From NCBI GenBank assembly GCA_963605415.1, contig CAVCUL010000011.1, forward strand, positions 1-64,000: a stretch of DNA of 64,000 nt, written 5' to 3'. The position numbers and the translations under genes are program-made. The notes below the pieces were generated by a model. That model was not told the DNA's origin. It ran no database searches and was given only the letters and a program-made list of their open reading frames with translations. This document shows positions 41,942-49,012 of this stretch, piece after piece (position 1 is the first letter of the stretch; the number at the start of each line of letters is the position of its first letter). This stretch comes from CAG-217 sp963605415. Lineage in GTDB: Bacteria > Bacillota > Clostridia > Oscillospirales > Acutalibacteraceae.

Positions 41942-42522
41942 AGACCTAACTTCATAAAGATCTGATCGGCCTGGTGCCGGGTCAGGTCCTCAATGGCGCT
42001 GACTTTGTAGTAGGCCAAGGCTTTTTTGACCCGCTCATTCTCTGCATTTTCTTTTAGAATAGCCACCTGGTCCGGGCTGATCTTCTCCGCTGCCTGCTGC
42101 CGTGCCTGTTCTTTCTGCGTGTCCTGGGTGCCTTGCTGCGGCACATCCGGGTCCTTGCAGTCATCAATGCAAAACAGGCCGTTAAGGGCGTACTTCCGGG
42201 CGTAGCTGGAAGTGCTGCCGGTGACCTGGGCATCGTCCATGCCTTTCTTTGTGGCTGCTTCCCGGGCAAAGGCCCGCACGGAAATGCTCTTGTCGCTCTC
42301 TGCGTCCGCCAGTGTGGCCGTAGCCACAATGTACACCCGATCGCCGCAGCACTCTACCGTATCGGTCACTGTCAGAACAGCACCGTAGCTCTTACACAGC
42401 GGTTTGACCGCCTCCAGGATATCCTCGCAGCTGCGGTAATGGTACTTACCGAATGCGTTATACTGGTTCTTTGGGGCCACCAGTTCGCATTGGATGGCCA
42501 ATAGCTTTTCTTGTAACTCCAT
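41938..42522 (-). CDS. erf: ERF-family single-strand annealing protein
   Basis: 194 residues. The ERF core has LVAPKNQYNAFGKYHYRSCE, DILEAVKPL, REAATKKGMDDAQVTGSTSS and YARKYALNGLFCIDD. It anneals complementary ssDNA in phage recombination. The C-terminal third is a Gln/Lys-rich linker and helix. The start is taken as ATG 42520-42522, after GAGGTGA, in preference to a GTG three codons upstream. Confidence 0.9.
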   Translation of the reverse strand: MELQEKLLAIQCELVAPKNQYNAFGKYHYRSCEDILEAVKPLCKSYGAVLTVTDTVECCGDRVYIVATATLADAESDKSISVRAFAREAATKKGMDDAQVTGSTSSYARKYALNGLFCIDDCKDPDVPQQGTQDTQKEQARQQAAEKISPDQVAILKENAENERVKKALAYYKVSAIEDLTRHQADQIFMKLGL

Positions 42523-42532
42523 TCCACTCACC

Positions 42533-43012
42533 TCACTTGATCATACAGCTGGGGGTCTCGATCAGCGCCGCACCGGCTACCGTCTCGCCCGCCAGCAGAG
42601 CCTTGCGGATAGACGCCTTGTCCACCTTGGGCGGCTGGGGCTGCATATACTCCGACGGTACCGCTGCCAGGTTGAACACATCCACCGACTTGCTCACGCT
42701 GCCGGTCAGCATAAACCGGCCCGCCTGCACCTTCTTCTGCTGGGTGGCTGCCAGGTACGCCGCCAGGGTCTTCTTCATACGCTTAACGCCGTTTTCCGCC
42801 TGCTTCTGCTTTTGGGCATAAAAGTCCTTTTCTTGCTTATATACCTCTGCATCTGCCGCCAGCTGCCGGATCACCATACCGTAGTCCTCCAGCTTCTCCG
42901 GCACCATCATGCTGTCCAGGGTGTCCTGGACCGTCTGTTCGTCTATCTCTCCGGCCTCCAGCAGCTCCATCAGCTGGGCTGCCTGGCCGGTCAGTTCATA
43001 CAGTGTCGCCAT
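42533..43012 (-). CDS. Siphovirus Gp157-family protein
   Basis: 159 residues, helical, with the Gp157 pattern TLYELTGQAAQLMELLEAGE, DTLDSMMVPEKLEDYGMVIR and KVDKASIRKALLAGE. Gp157 in streptococcal phages was linked to host resistance; the molecular role is unclear. It commonly precedes ERF or RecT in recombination modules, as here. Confidence 0.85.
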   Translation of the reverse strand: MATLYELTGQAAQLMELLEAGEIDEQTVQDTLDSMMVPEKLEDYGMVIRQLAADAEVYKQEKDFYAQKQKQAENGVKRMKKTLAAYLAATQQKKVQAGRFMLTGSVSKSVDVFNLAAVPSEYMQPQPPKVDKASIRKALLAGETVAGAALIETPSCMIK

Positions 43013-43130
43013 ATCGTTCTCCCTTGTCTATTTTTTGTACAGTGCGGGCCTCTGCCCGCGCCTCCGGGTCGCAGTCCTGGGGGCAAAAGCCGTAGTCCTG
43101 CACGAACTGGTCCATCTCTGCGTGGGTCAT
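42996..43130 (-). CDS. 44-residue phage protein with Cys pair
   Basis: A short frame starting at ATG 43128-43130 after GGGGGTGA and ending at a TGA (42996) within the start of the Gp157 gene. It overlaps the upstream stop by ATGA. Sequence features: MTHAEMDQFVQDYGF, then CPQDCDPEARAEART. It fills the only gap in the coupled early operon, which supports it being real. Function unknown. Confidence 0.55.
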   Translation of the reverse strand: MTHAEMDQFVQDYGFCPQDCDPEARAEARTVQKIDKGERYGDTV

Positions 43131-43357
43131 ACGGTCACCCCCAGGTCGTAACAGGCACGGAACCAGTTTTCACTGCGCCGCACGATGGTGGCCTCGCTGT
43201 TGTTTTCGCCCAGCTGGCAGTCAATCTCATCAACGGCGCATTGCCAGCAGTAGCAGCCTTTAGGGTCGCTGCCGTCCTCGCTGACGGAATATCCGCAGCC
43301 CTCAATGGTCACCTCGCAGCCATCGCACTCCACAACTCCTGCTTCTTCGTTATACAT
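43127..43357 (-). CDS. Small Cys-rich zinc-ribbon-like phage protein
   Basis: 76 residues: VVECDGCEVTIEGCGYSV then KGCYCWQCAVDEIDCQ, with seven Cys arranged as paired ligands. Coupled to the neighbours by overlapping starts and stops. Function unknown. Confidence 0.6.
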   Translation of the reverse strand: MYNEEAGVVECDGCEVTIEGCGYSVSEDGSDPKGCYCWQCAVDEIDCQLGENNSEATIVRRSENWFRACYDLGVTV

Positions 43358-43586
43358 TCTCCATGTCCTCCTGCTTGTCCTCGTTGTATTCCAGCGGGTG
43401 GATCACGCCATACGCCTTGGGCAGCGTCAGCAGCGCCTCGCTCTCCAGCCTCGGCACTGCATCCAGCACGTCGTATATACCGCCCAGCGCGGCCACTATG
43501 GAGCCAGGCTGTATATCACTGAACCCCGGCGCCCGGCACACACTGCCGTTGGTCAAAACCACCAAATCCATATACTTATTACTCAT
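43350..43586 (-). CDS. Small phage protein
   Basis: 78 residues beginning SNKYMDLVVLTNGSVCRAPG, likely a small beta-rich fold. The start at 43586 is chosen because AAAGGA is eight bases upstream; an ATG two codons earlier has the RBS too close. Function unknown. Confidence 0.55.
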   Translation of the reverse strand: MSNKYMDLVVLTNGSVCRAPGFSDIQPGSIVAALGGIYDVLDAVPRLESEALLTLPKAYGVIHPLEYNEDKQEDMENV

Positions 43587-43884
43587 TGTCATTGTCCTTT
43601 CCAAGTTTTAAGGCGCGCAGATACGCCATATCAAAGTCTGTCAGCGGCGCCATCAGCACCACTCTATTCTCATCATCTTCAACCACCAGCTGCTTGTCCT
43701 GCCGGGGCTCGTCCTCGTCCTTAGGCAGCACGAACACTGCCAGGGCGATCAGCCCACAGCCGGTACCGCTGATCACAACGGACACCCACCAATATGGGTT
43801 GTCCGCCACCAGGCAGCAGCCAAACAGTACCAGCAGAAACCCGGTGACCACCAGGACGATCCCTGCCTTTTCTCTTTTCGTCAT
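43579..43884 (-). CDS. Small membrane protein with two helices
   Basis: 101 residues: a basic N-terminus (TKREK), membrane helices at about 8-27 and 33-53, then an acidic cytoplasmic tail (KDEDEPRQD, VEDDEN). Early-expressed phage membrane proteins can act in superinfection exclusion or as excision/regulatory factors, but nothing specific identifies this one. Confidence 0.6.
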   Translation of the reverse strand: MTKREKAGIVLVVTGFLLVLFGCCLVADNPYWWVSVVISGTGCGLIALAVFVLPKDEDEPRQDKQLVVEDDENRVVLMAPLTDFDMAYLRALKLGKDNDNE

Positions 43885-44063
43885 AGCTTTGCCAGCTCCT
43901 TTACCTCGTCCGGGTGCTGGGCGTAATAGTCGCTCATGCTCTCTGTGAGCCGGTGCGCCATCGCCGCCAGCATGCGGCTGTGTTCTTCTTCCGTCAAGTC
44001 CTCCAGGGGCTTGACTTTGCCGTCCACCATAACCATAATCACGGTGGTCAGTTCTTTCTTCAT
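43881..44063 (-). CDS. First small gene of the early operon
   Basis: 60 residues: KKELTTVIMVMVDGKVKPLE, then EEHSRMLAAMAHRLTES. The start ATG at 44061-44063 has GAGGTG six bases upstream. Similar tiny genes in other phages carry excisionase or regulatory roles, but no motif supports that here. Confidence 0.55.
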   Translation of the reverse strand: MKKELTTVIMVMVDGKVKPLEDLTEEEHSRMLAAMAHRLTESMSDYYAQHPDEVKELAKL

Positions 44064-44112
44064 TTCGTTCACCTCAATTAAAGTTACGCAAGGCCGGATT
44101 GTCCGTATGCCT

Positions 44113-44151
44113 TGACTTTTTCCCTTTCAACGCCTATACTATAGGTGTTGA
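44113..44151 (+). promoter_or_regulatory. Rightward promoter overlapping a 23-bp dyad
   Basis: TTGACT (44113-44118), 17-base spacer, TATACT (44136-44141). The -10 box is at the centre of the dyad CAACGCCTATA-C-TATAGGTGTTG (44129-44151, one mismatch between arms). The dyad is a likely operator for the XRE or CI repressor, or an unidentified regulator. The sequence differs from the three CTTTAAGTG operators further right. Confidence 0.55.
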
Positions 44152-44214
44152 TATGTGTGTATGCCTTTTGTATCAACTCCTTTGACCGACTGTGCCAGCA
44201 GTTGGTCTTTTTTT
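44148..44214 (+). ncRNA. Candidate small antisense RNA
   Basis: From the predicted start (~44148) the transcript would be ~67 nt: a first hairpin TTGATA...TATCAA, then the terminator GACCGACTG/CAGTTGGTC (44184-44207) with seven Ts. It runs opposite to the early leftward transcript, covering the stretch between the XRE gene and the first small gene. No ORF with an RBS is inside. The rest of 44215-44366 shows only A/G-rich sequence with no feature I can support. Confidence 0.45.
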
Positions 44215-44366
44215 ATTCGCCAGCCCTTAAATCAGCAGCAGACCGCCCTCTGCGATAAATGTGATGTTGGGTGGGGCGGGCGTGCGGGAAATAAAAAAAA
44301 GAAAAGAAAGAGAAATGAAAAAATATCCCCCGCTGCCTGCTGCTTATCTAAAGGCTGGCTTTCTTA

Positions 44367-44585
44367 TCACAGCTGTTCGCTTTTAGTGAACCTTGTGGGT
44401 AAAAAAATATAGTCCATAGGAACCCCATAAAGATCTGCCAGCTTACAAAGCTGATCTACTTTAGGGGAAGAACGACCAGTTTCCCAGTTTCTTATAGTAT
44501 CTCTACTCACTCCAACCTCTATAGCTGCATCTGTTTGGCGCATATTCGCATTGATACGCGCAGCTTTGAGCGTTATCTTAAACAT
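44367..44585 (-). CDS. XRE-family regulator (Cro-like)
   Basis: 72 residues, one helix-turn-helix domain: MRQTDAAIEVGVSRDTIRNW then ETGRSSPKVDQLCKLADLYG. The start is ATG 44583-44585 downstream of AAAGGAGGTG (slightly long spacing). Divergent from the CI-like gene, with shared operators, it is positioned like Cro, opening the lytic early operon. Confidence 0.8.
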   Translation of the reverse strand: MFKITLKAARINANMRQTDAAIEVGVSRDTIRNWETGRSSPKVDQLCKLADLYGVPMDYIFLPTRFTKSEQL

Positions 44586-44610
44586 CGTATTCAGCACCTC
44601 CTTTCTCGAG

Positions 44611-44702
44611 TTCGCTTTAAGTGTACCACACATCAGAGCGCAAGTCAACACTTAAAGCGAACTTTTTTGCAAAATATGTTGACTTTTTTCGTCTTTAAGT
44701 GT
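44611..44702. promoter_or_regulatory. Three-operator lysis/lysogeny switch
   Basis: Operators: O1 TTCGCTTTAAGTGT (44611-44624); O2 ACACTTAAAGCGAA (44648-44661), the exact inverse of O1; O3 TCGTCTTTAAGTGT (44689-44702). O1 overlaps the leftward -10, O2 abuts the leftward -35, and O3 overlaps the rightward -10. Bound repressor would shut the lytic promoter and limit its own synthesis. Confidence 0.7.
44620..44648 (-). promoter_or_regulatory. Leftward lytic promoter
   Basis: Minus strand TTGACT (44643-44648), 17-base spacer, TACACT (44620-44625). It drives the XRE gene and probably the whole early operon. Confidence 0.7.
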
Positions 44703-44707
44703 ATAGT
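44679..44707 (+). promoter_or_regulatory. Repressor promoter
   Basis: TTGACT (44679-44684), 17-base spacer, TATAGT (44702-44707), 30 bases before the CI-like ATG. Confidence 0.7.
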
Positions 44708-44737
44708 GGGCTTGTAAGATGCAGTGAGGTGAACATT

Positions 44738-45391
44738 ATGGAATACGACAAAAGGATATTCGCCAAGAATCTGAACTCTATAATGGAAGAATGTGACAGA
44801 ACGCCTGCCGATATAGTTAACCTTCTTGGAGTAAGTAAATCTACTGTATCCAGTTGGCGAAACGGCGAAAAAATGCCCCGCATGGACAAAATCGAAGCGT
44901 TGGCCAATTATTTCGGCTGTCTTAAATCCGATCTTATAGAGCAAAAGTCTCTCCGTGCTCCGGAAGTAACGGAAGATACTGTGATTTTCCCGGTGATCGG
45001 CGAAATCGCCGCCGGGTATGACTACCCAGCATATGAGGACTGGAGCGGCGAGACGGTGGAGATACCCAAGTCTTACCTGCACGGCCGCAGCCGGGACGAC
45101 TTCTTCGTACTGTCTGTCAAAGGTGACAGTATGTACCCGCAGTATATGGACGGCGACAAGGTGCTGATCCTAAAACAGAGCACCATGAACCGCTCGGGCG
45201 AGATCGGCGCCATCATCTATGATGGCGATATGGCTACATTGAAGAAGATAGAGTATGTGGACGGTGAGGACTGGGTAAAGCTCATTCCCATTAACCCTGA
45301 ATACCCACCTAAGACGATCTGCAATGAGGATCTGGAACAGTGCCATGTTCTTGGCATTCCCCGCCTGCTGGTCCGTGAGATCAAACAGTAA
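44738..45391 (+). CDS. CI-like repressor with S24 (LexA-type) protease domain
   Basis: 217 residues. N-terminal HTH (~8-60, SKSTVSSWRNGEKMPRM). The S24 domain has a cleavage-site-like AAG at 91-93 (EIAAGYDYP), catalytic S131 in VKGDSMYPQY and K169 in MATLKKIE. RecA-stimulated self-cleavage after DNA damage should induce the prophage. Start ATG 44738 after GTGAGGTG; the upstream in-frame extension overlaps the promoter. Confidence 0.92.
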   Translation: MEYDKRIFAKNLNSIMEECDRTPADIVNLLGVSKSTVSSWRNGEKMPRMDKIEALANYFGCLKSDLIEQKSLRAPEVTEDTVIFPVIGEIAAGYDYPAYEDWSGETVEIPKSYLHGRSRDDFFVLSVKGDSMYPQYMDGDKVLILKQSTMNRSGEIGAIIYDGDMATLKKIEYVDGEDWVKLIPINPEYPPKTICNEDLEQCHVLGIPRLLVREIKQ

Positions 45392-45459
45392 AAAAACAAC
45401 CATTCTGCCAAGGCTGGCAAAATGGTCCTGTCTAATGAAAAAAGAAAGAAGAGTAGAAT

Positions 45460-46332
45460 ATGGAATTTGAAGCTATCATCTCAAGTATAATTCTTACATT
45501 AGCAATTTACCTTCTGCCGTATGTCATTGTTCGTCTGATCCACCGCCGATCATTCTCCCCTAAAGCTGCAAAGATTATGACCATTGTATGGGCGATTATC
45601 TCAGCAGCCATAGTTACGGCCATTAAATTTGCAACAAGCGGTGCTGATTCTGCTCGAGCAGGCGGACTAAATGTAGTTGCCATATTTCTTTGGAACTGGG
45701 TCGGTTATCAGGTACTGCTTAGAGAAAACAAATGGGAAAAACCATGTCCGGACAGTTCCCGGGTAATTGAACCCCCGGCACTTACTGGAGACGAGCCGCA
45801 ACATAAGGATGAGCCCACTGTAAAAATCAGCAATCCGACACCGGAAAAGTTCACTGTCGATCCATACAATGTAGACGATGTGGAAGTGAATATCGTCAAG
45901 CCAAAATCCTCTACCACGCATACTATAGACCGCAAAACGAAGATTGCGCTTATTTGCATGGCTATAGCGATTGTCCTTGCCGTCATTTCTGCCGGCGTTG
46001 CCATCAGCAAAAGTGCAGCATACAACCGTGTTGTTTCCGAAAAAACGGAAGTGCAGTCGTCTTTGGATGATGTGAATGATGAGTACCAGGCACTCTGGGA
46101 TAGATATAACCAGAAACTCTCAGATTACTATGACTTGGAAAGGGATTACAAGTACGGCACCCAGAGTGAAGAACTTTCATTCTACAAAGACCACGCTGTA
46201 TGCACAAATGGTGGGCGCTATTATCACAAATACTCTTGCTCGGAGTTTAGCCCATACAAATCCTTTTGGATATATAACACCGAAGCAGCAGAGAGTGATG
46301 GCTTCCGTCCATGTCCCGAGTGCATCGGATAA
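45460..46332 (+). CDS. Lysogeny-module membrane protein with C-terminal zinc-binding motif
   Basis: 290 residues. Helices at ~6-27, ~38-58 and ~65-85; a cytoplasmic linker; a further helix at ~160-185; then a coiled-coil (~190-225, KTEVQSSLDDVNDEYQALWD). The last ~45 residues read GGRYYHKYSCSEF then GFRPCPECIG. The YHxxxC...PCxxC arrangement is a small metal-binding module also seen at the ends of secreted nucleases and envelope proteins. It is expressed with the repressor side, so it may be a conversion or superinfection-exclusion factor (inference). Confidence 0.7.
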   Translation: MEFEAIISSIILTLAIYLLPYVIVRLIHRRSFSPKAAKIMTIVWAIISAAIVTAIKFATSGADSARAGGLNVVAIFLWNWVGYQVLLRENKWEKPCPDSSRVIEPPALTGDEPQHKDEPTVKISNPTPEKFTVDPYNVDDVEVNIVKPKSSTTHTIDRKTKIALICMAIAIVLAVISAGVAISKSAAYNRVVSEKTEVQSSLDDVNDEYQALWDRYNQKLSDYYDLERDYKYGTQSEELSFYKDHAVCTNGGRYYHKYSCSEFSPYKSFWIYNTEAAESDGFRPCPECIG

Positions 46333-46344
46333 GAAATCGGACCT

Positions 46345-47019
46345 ATGTTATGGAAAACAGATATGAACGAATTATACAGACAAATTGCAAAAATCGGTCG
46401 GCAGTACGGTGCGGCCAGGGTGGTGCTTTACGGCTCCCGGGCACGAGGGGACAACCGGCAGCGCAGCGATATTGACCTGGCTATATACGGCATAGAGGGC
46501 CAGGCGCAGCAGGCGCTGTTTGCCCAGGCCATTGAAGATCTGCCCACCCTGCTGGACTTTGACCTGGTCTTTGTCCGCAGGAACACAGACCCCAAGCTGC
46601 TGAAGAACATAGAAAAGGACGGTGTATCCTTAATGAGCAAGTATGAAGAAAAGCGGGACAAGTTCAAAGACGCAGTGCAGCGCCTGGAGGAGGCCATTGC
46701 CGATTACGACAAGCTGCCCAACTCCACCGTGCGTGACGGTGTGATCCAGCGCTTTGAATTCTGCACCGAACTGGCGTGGAAAACCTGCCGTGAGTATCTG
46801 CTGGAGCAGGGCTATACGGAAGTGAACAGCCCCAAGCCGGTTATGCGCCAGGCCTTTGCAGACGGCCTTGTGGACAACGACCTGGTGTGGGTGGAGATCC
46901 TGAACGCCCGCAACCTGACCACGCACCTGTACGATGACGCAGAGGCCACCAAGATCTTTGAGGACATCAAAGGAAACTATCTTCACCAGTTCCAGGCGTT
47001 GGCCGGAAAACTGGAATAA
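46345..47019 (+). CDS. Fused MNT nucleotidyltransferase - HEPN protein
   Basis: 224 residues. Residues 1-95 are a minimal nucleotidyltransferase: GSRARGDNRQRSDIDLAIYG with G30-S31, D42, D44, and a third Asp at 73 (DFDLVF). Residues ~97-224 are an HI0074-type HEPN domain with the RNase motif R189-x4-H194-x-Y196 (RNLTTHLYD). In two-gene MNT/HEPN systems the MNT antitoxin AMPylates the Tyr of this motif to silence the HEPN RNase. Here both are in one chain. An internal ATG (46633) at the domain boundary with AAAAGGA upstream could make HEPN alone. The start may be ATG 46363. Confidence 0.85.
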   Translation: MLWKTDMNELYRQIAKIGRQYGAARVVLYGSRARGDNRQRSDIDLAIYGIEGQAQQALFAQAIEDLPTLLDFDLVFVRRNTDPKLLKNIEKDGVSLMSKYEEKRDKFKDAVQRLEEAIADYDKLPNSTVRDGVIQRFEFCTELAWKTCREYLLEQGYTEVNSPKPVMRQAFADGLVDNDLVWVEILNARNLTTHLYDDAEATKIFEDIKGNYLHQFQALAGKLE

Positions 47020-47122
47020 GTCACAACAAAATAAAAAAAGCCCTACCCTGCGCCAACAGGATAGAGCCGATAAGCAGGATTGTGTAATACAATACCCACC
47101 CAACACGGTTATTGTACCACAG

Positions 47123-47153
47123 CCCTGCTAAAAAAGTCAAGCAGGGTATTTTT
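47123..47153 (+). terminator. Terminator between MNT-HEPN and integrase
   Basis: CCCTGCT / AGCAGGG stem with a 10-base loop, then TATTTTT. It separates the lysogeny genes from the recombinase. Confidence 0.65.
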
Positions 47154-47190
47154 GCGCCCTTTTTTAAGTAAAATCTATGGGAGTGGTACA

Positions 47191-48624
47191 ATGAAATATG
47201 CAGCGGCATATATCCGTGTAAGTGACGACCGGCAGGACGAGTACAGCCCGGACAGCCAGCTTAAGCTCATTCGTGAGTACGCCGGCAGGAACAGCTACTG
47301 CGTGCCGGATGAATATGTGTTCTATGACGATGGTATCTCCGGGCGCAGCGTAAAAAAGCGCAAGGCATTCAATGATATGATTGCATTCGCAAAAAGCAAG
47401 GAACACCCATTCCAGGCAATTCTTGTATGGAAGTTCAGCCGATTTGCCCGGAACCAGGAAGAGAGCATTGTATATAAATCCATGCTGCGGCGCATCGGCG
47501 TGTCGGTGATCTCCATATCCGAGACCATAGACGACTCGCCCTTTGCTCCGTTGATCGAGCGCATTATAGAATTCATGGACGAGTATTACAGCACCCGCCT
47601 GTCGCAGGAAGTGACCCGAGGTATGACCGAGAAAGCAAGCCGTGGTGAAGCCATGAGTGCCGGCGCCTTTGGGTATGATCTGCAAAACAAGGTATTCATA
47701 CCGAACGAGGACGCACCCACCGTGCGGTACATCTTCAACGCCTTCCTATCTGGCAAGGGCTACCGCAAGATCGCTATGGAGCTGAACGCCATGGGCGTAA
47801 AGACCTACCGTGGCAACCCGCCCGATAACCGCTTTGTAGAATACATACTGATGAACCCGGTGTATGCGGGCAAAATTCGCTGGAGTGCAGACGGCAGGGC
47901 TTCCAGGGACCGGTACAAAGGCGACAACAGCAAGGTTATGTATGTGGACGGCAAGCACCAGCCCATCATAGATCAAGACACATTCGATCAGGTGCAGGAG
48001 AAGATTATGGAACAGAAAAGACGGTACGGCAAGTGGCAGCGCAAGGAACAGCCGGTTGCATTCATGCTTAAAGGACTATTGCGTTGCGACACCTGCGGCG
48101 CCACACTGACTTATATTGCCGCCAGGGACCCCGCTGTGCAATGCCACAACTACGCCAGGGGCAAGTGCAAGGTATCCCACTACCTATCCATACGCAAGGC
48201 CAACGCTGCGGTGATTGCTGCCATTGAGAAGTCTCTGGAGACGCTGGAGTTCAATGTACTGCCAAAAGAGCAGCTGCAAAATGAAGCGGTAGACTACTCC
48301 CTACTCATTCGCAAGGAAGAAGAAAAGATCAAGCGGGCCAGCGACGCCTACGACGCCGGGTTTGACACACTGGAGGAATACGGCCGCAAAAAGCGGGCAT
48401 TCCAAAACAAAATTGAAGCACTCAAAGCCGAACAGGCTAAGGCCGAAGAATCGCAGAGCAACGAAATCCCGCCCCAGTTCGTCCAGCAAGCCAGTTTTGT
48501 GCTCGATTTGATAAAGTCTCCGGAGACAGCAGAAAGTGTCAAAAACGAAGCCCTGCGCTCCATCGTGGACCACATCACATTCAAAAAGCCTGACAACAAA
48601 CTGGAGATATTCTACTATATTTGA
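47191..48624 (+). CDS. int: Large serine recombinase (prophage integrase)
   Basis: 477 residues. Catalytic resolvase domain with nucleophile S11 in AAYIRVSDDRQDE and SRFARNQEE; a recombinase domain (~165-270, GFGY-type region then GKGYRKIAMELNAMGVKT); a zinc ribbon (LLRCDTCGATLTYI...CHNYARGKCKVSHYL); and a long coiled-coil (~365-430) that controls synapsis. It integrates the phage by attP x attB crossover; excision normally needs a directionality factor, which is not recognisable here. Start ATG 47191 follows GGGAGTGG. The gene ends 110 bases from attR. Confidence 0.95.
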   Translation: MKYAAAYIRVSDDRQDEYSPDSQLKLIREYAGRNSYCVPDEYVFYDDGISGRSVKKRKAFNDMIAFAKSKEHPFQAILVWKFSRFARNQEESIVYKSMLRRIGVSVISISETIDDSPFAPLIERIIEFMDEYYSTRLSQEVTRGMTEKASRGEAMSAGAFGYDLQNKVFIPNEDAPTVRYIFNAFLSGKGYRKIAMELNAMGVKTYRGNPPDNRFVEYILMNPVYAGKIRWSADGRASRDRYKGDNSKVMYVDGKHQPIIDQDTFDQVQEKIMEQKRRYGKWQRKEQPVAFMLKGLLRCDTCGATLTYIAARDPAVQCHNYARGKCKVSHYLSIRKANAAVIAAIEKSLETLEFNVLPKEQLQNEAVDYSLLIRKEEEKIKRASDAYDAGFDTLEEYGRKKRAFQNKIEALKAEQAKAEESQSNEIPPQFVQQASFVLDLIKSPETAESVKNEALRSIVDHITFKKPDNKLEIFYYI

Positions 48625-48710
48625 CGGATTTTTAGCCGCATTTTCCTCCACGGATTGAAAAATAAGTGCGATTTTTGGCTTAACGCCGTCATTGACTGTC
48701 CGCATTTTGA

Positions 48711-48760
48711 CTCTATATCTAAATGCAATAAAGGCCGCCATACTGGCTGATGATAATGGA
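48711..48760. other. attR: right prophage junction
   Basis: Plus strand: phage half ATATCTAAATGCAATAAAGG, then shared CC (48735-48736), then cotJC sequence GCCATACTGGCTG. The phage arm AAATGCAATA is an exact copy of the arm beside attL. The 110 bases between the integrase stop and this site hold no gene. Confidence 0.85.
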
Positions 48761-48826
48761 TGCAGCGCGGGGGTCCGGATTTTTGATGTTGATTGGGTAC
48801 TGCAATTTTTTTATATAACTAAACAT
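48734..48826 (-). pseudogene. cotJC: cotJC 5' part (31 codons), split by prophage
   Basis: ATG at 48824-48826 after AAAGGAGAG. It encodes MFSYIKKLQYPINIKNP then DPRAASIIISQYGG, the conserved CotJC N-terminus, and then enters prophage sequence (LYCI-stop). Joined to 10610 at the shared GG it restores SQYGG-PDGELGASLRY. The gene is intact in the excised state. Confidence 0.9.
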
Positions 48827-48937
48827 ACCATCTCTCCTTTTCTCTGCATACTATGCAAAGAGGCACCATCAGGTGTCGGATAAAGCTCATTGTCGAAAGA
48901 AACTGTGCCGTTTGGGGCAAGTTTTTCTGCAAATCGG

Positions 48938-48966
48938 TTGCCACCGGGTGCAAAGTGTGATAAAAT
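48938..48966 (+). promoter_or_regulatory. galT promoter
   Basis: TTGCCA (48938-48943), 17-base spacer, TAAAAT (48961-48966), 46 bases before the ATG. Confidence 0.55.
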
Positions 48967-49012
48967 AAAGGCTCAAAAAATCGACTGCTTGGCAGAAAAA
49001 GAAGGTGGAACC

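Larger units (their letters stand above)
10613..48736. mobile_element. Integrated temperate podovirus-like prophage (about 38.1 kb)
   Basis: Boundaries come from the two halves of cotJC. The element encodes a large serine recombinase at its right end, a CI/XRE switch, a leftward early operon and a leftward late operon (TerS, TerL, portal, protease, scaffold, capsid, connector, nozzle, ejection proteins, tail fibre, holin, endolysin). There is no tape-measure, sheath or tail-tube gene, but there is a P22 gp10-like nozzle and several internal-virion-type proteins, so a short-tailed (podovirus) particle is inferred. No DNA polymerase or replicative helicase is seen. No disrupted essential phage gene is evident, so it may be inducible. 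Confidence 0.93.

Noticed and set aside
44155..44412. 85-codon plus-strand frame in the switch region
   Set aside because: No RBS, it runs through the strong terminator at 44184-44214, and its composition is unlike a protein.
48890..49012. N-terminal extension of GalT by 41 codons
   Set aside because: It overlaps the promoter; the ATG at 49013 has an RBS and gives the family's normal length.
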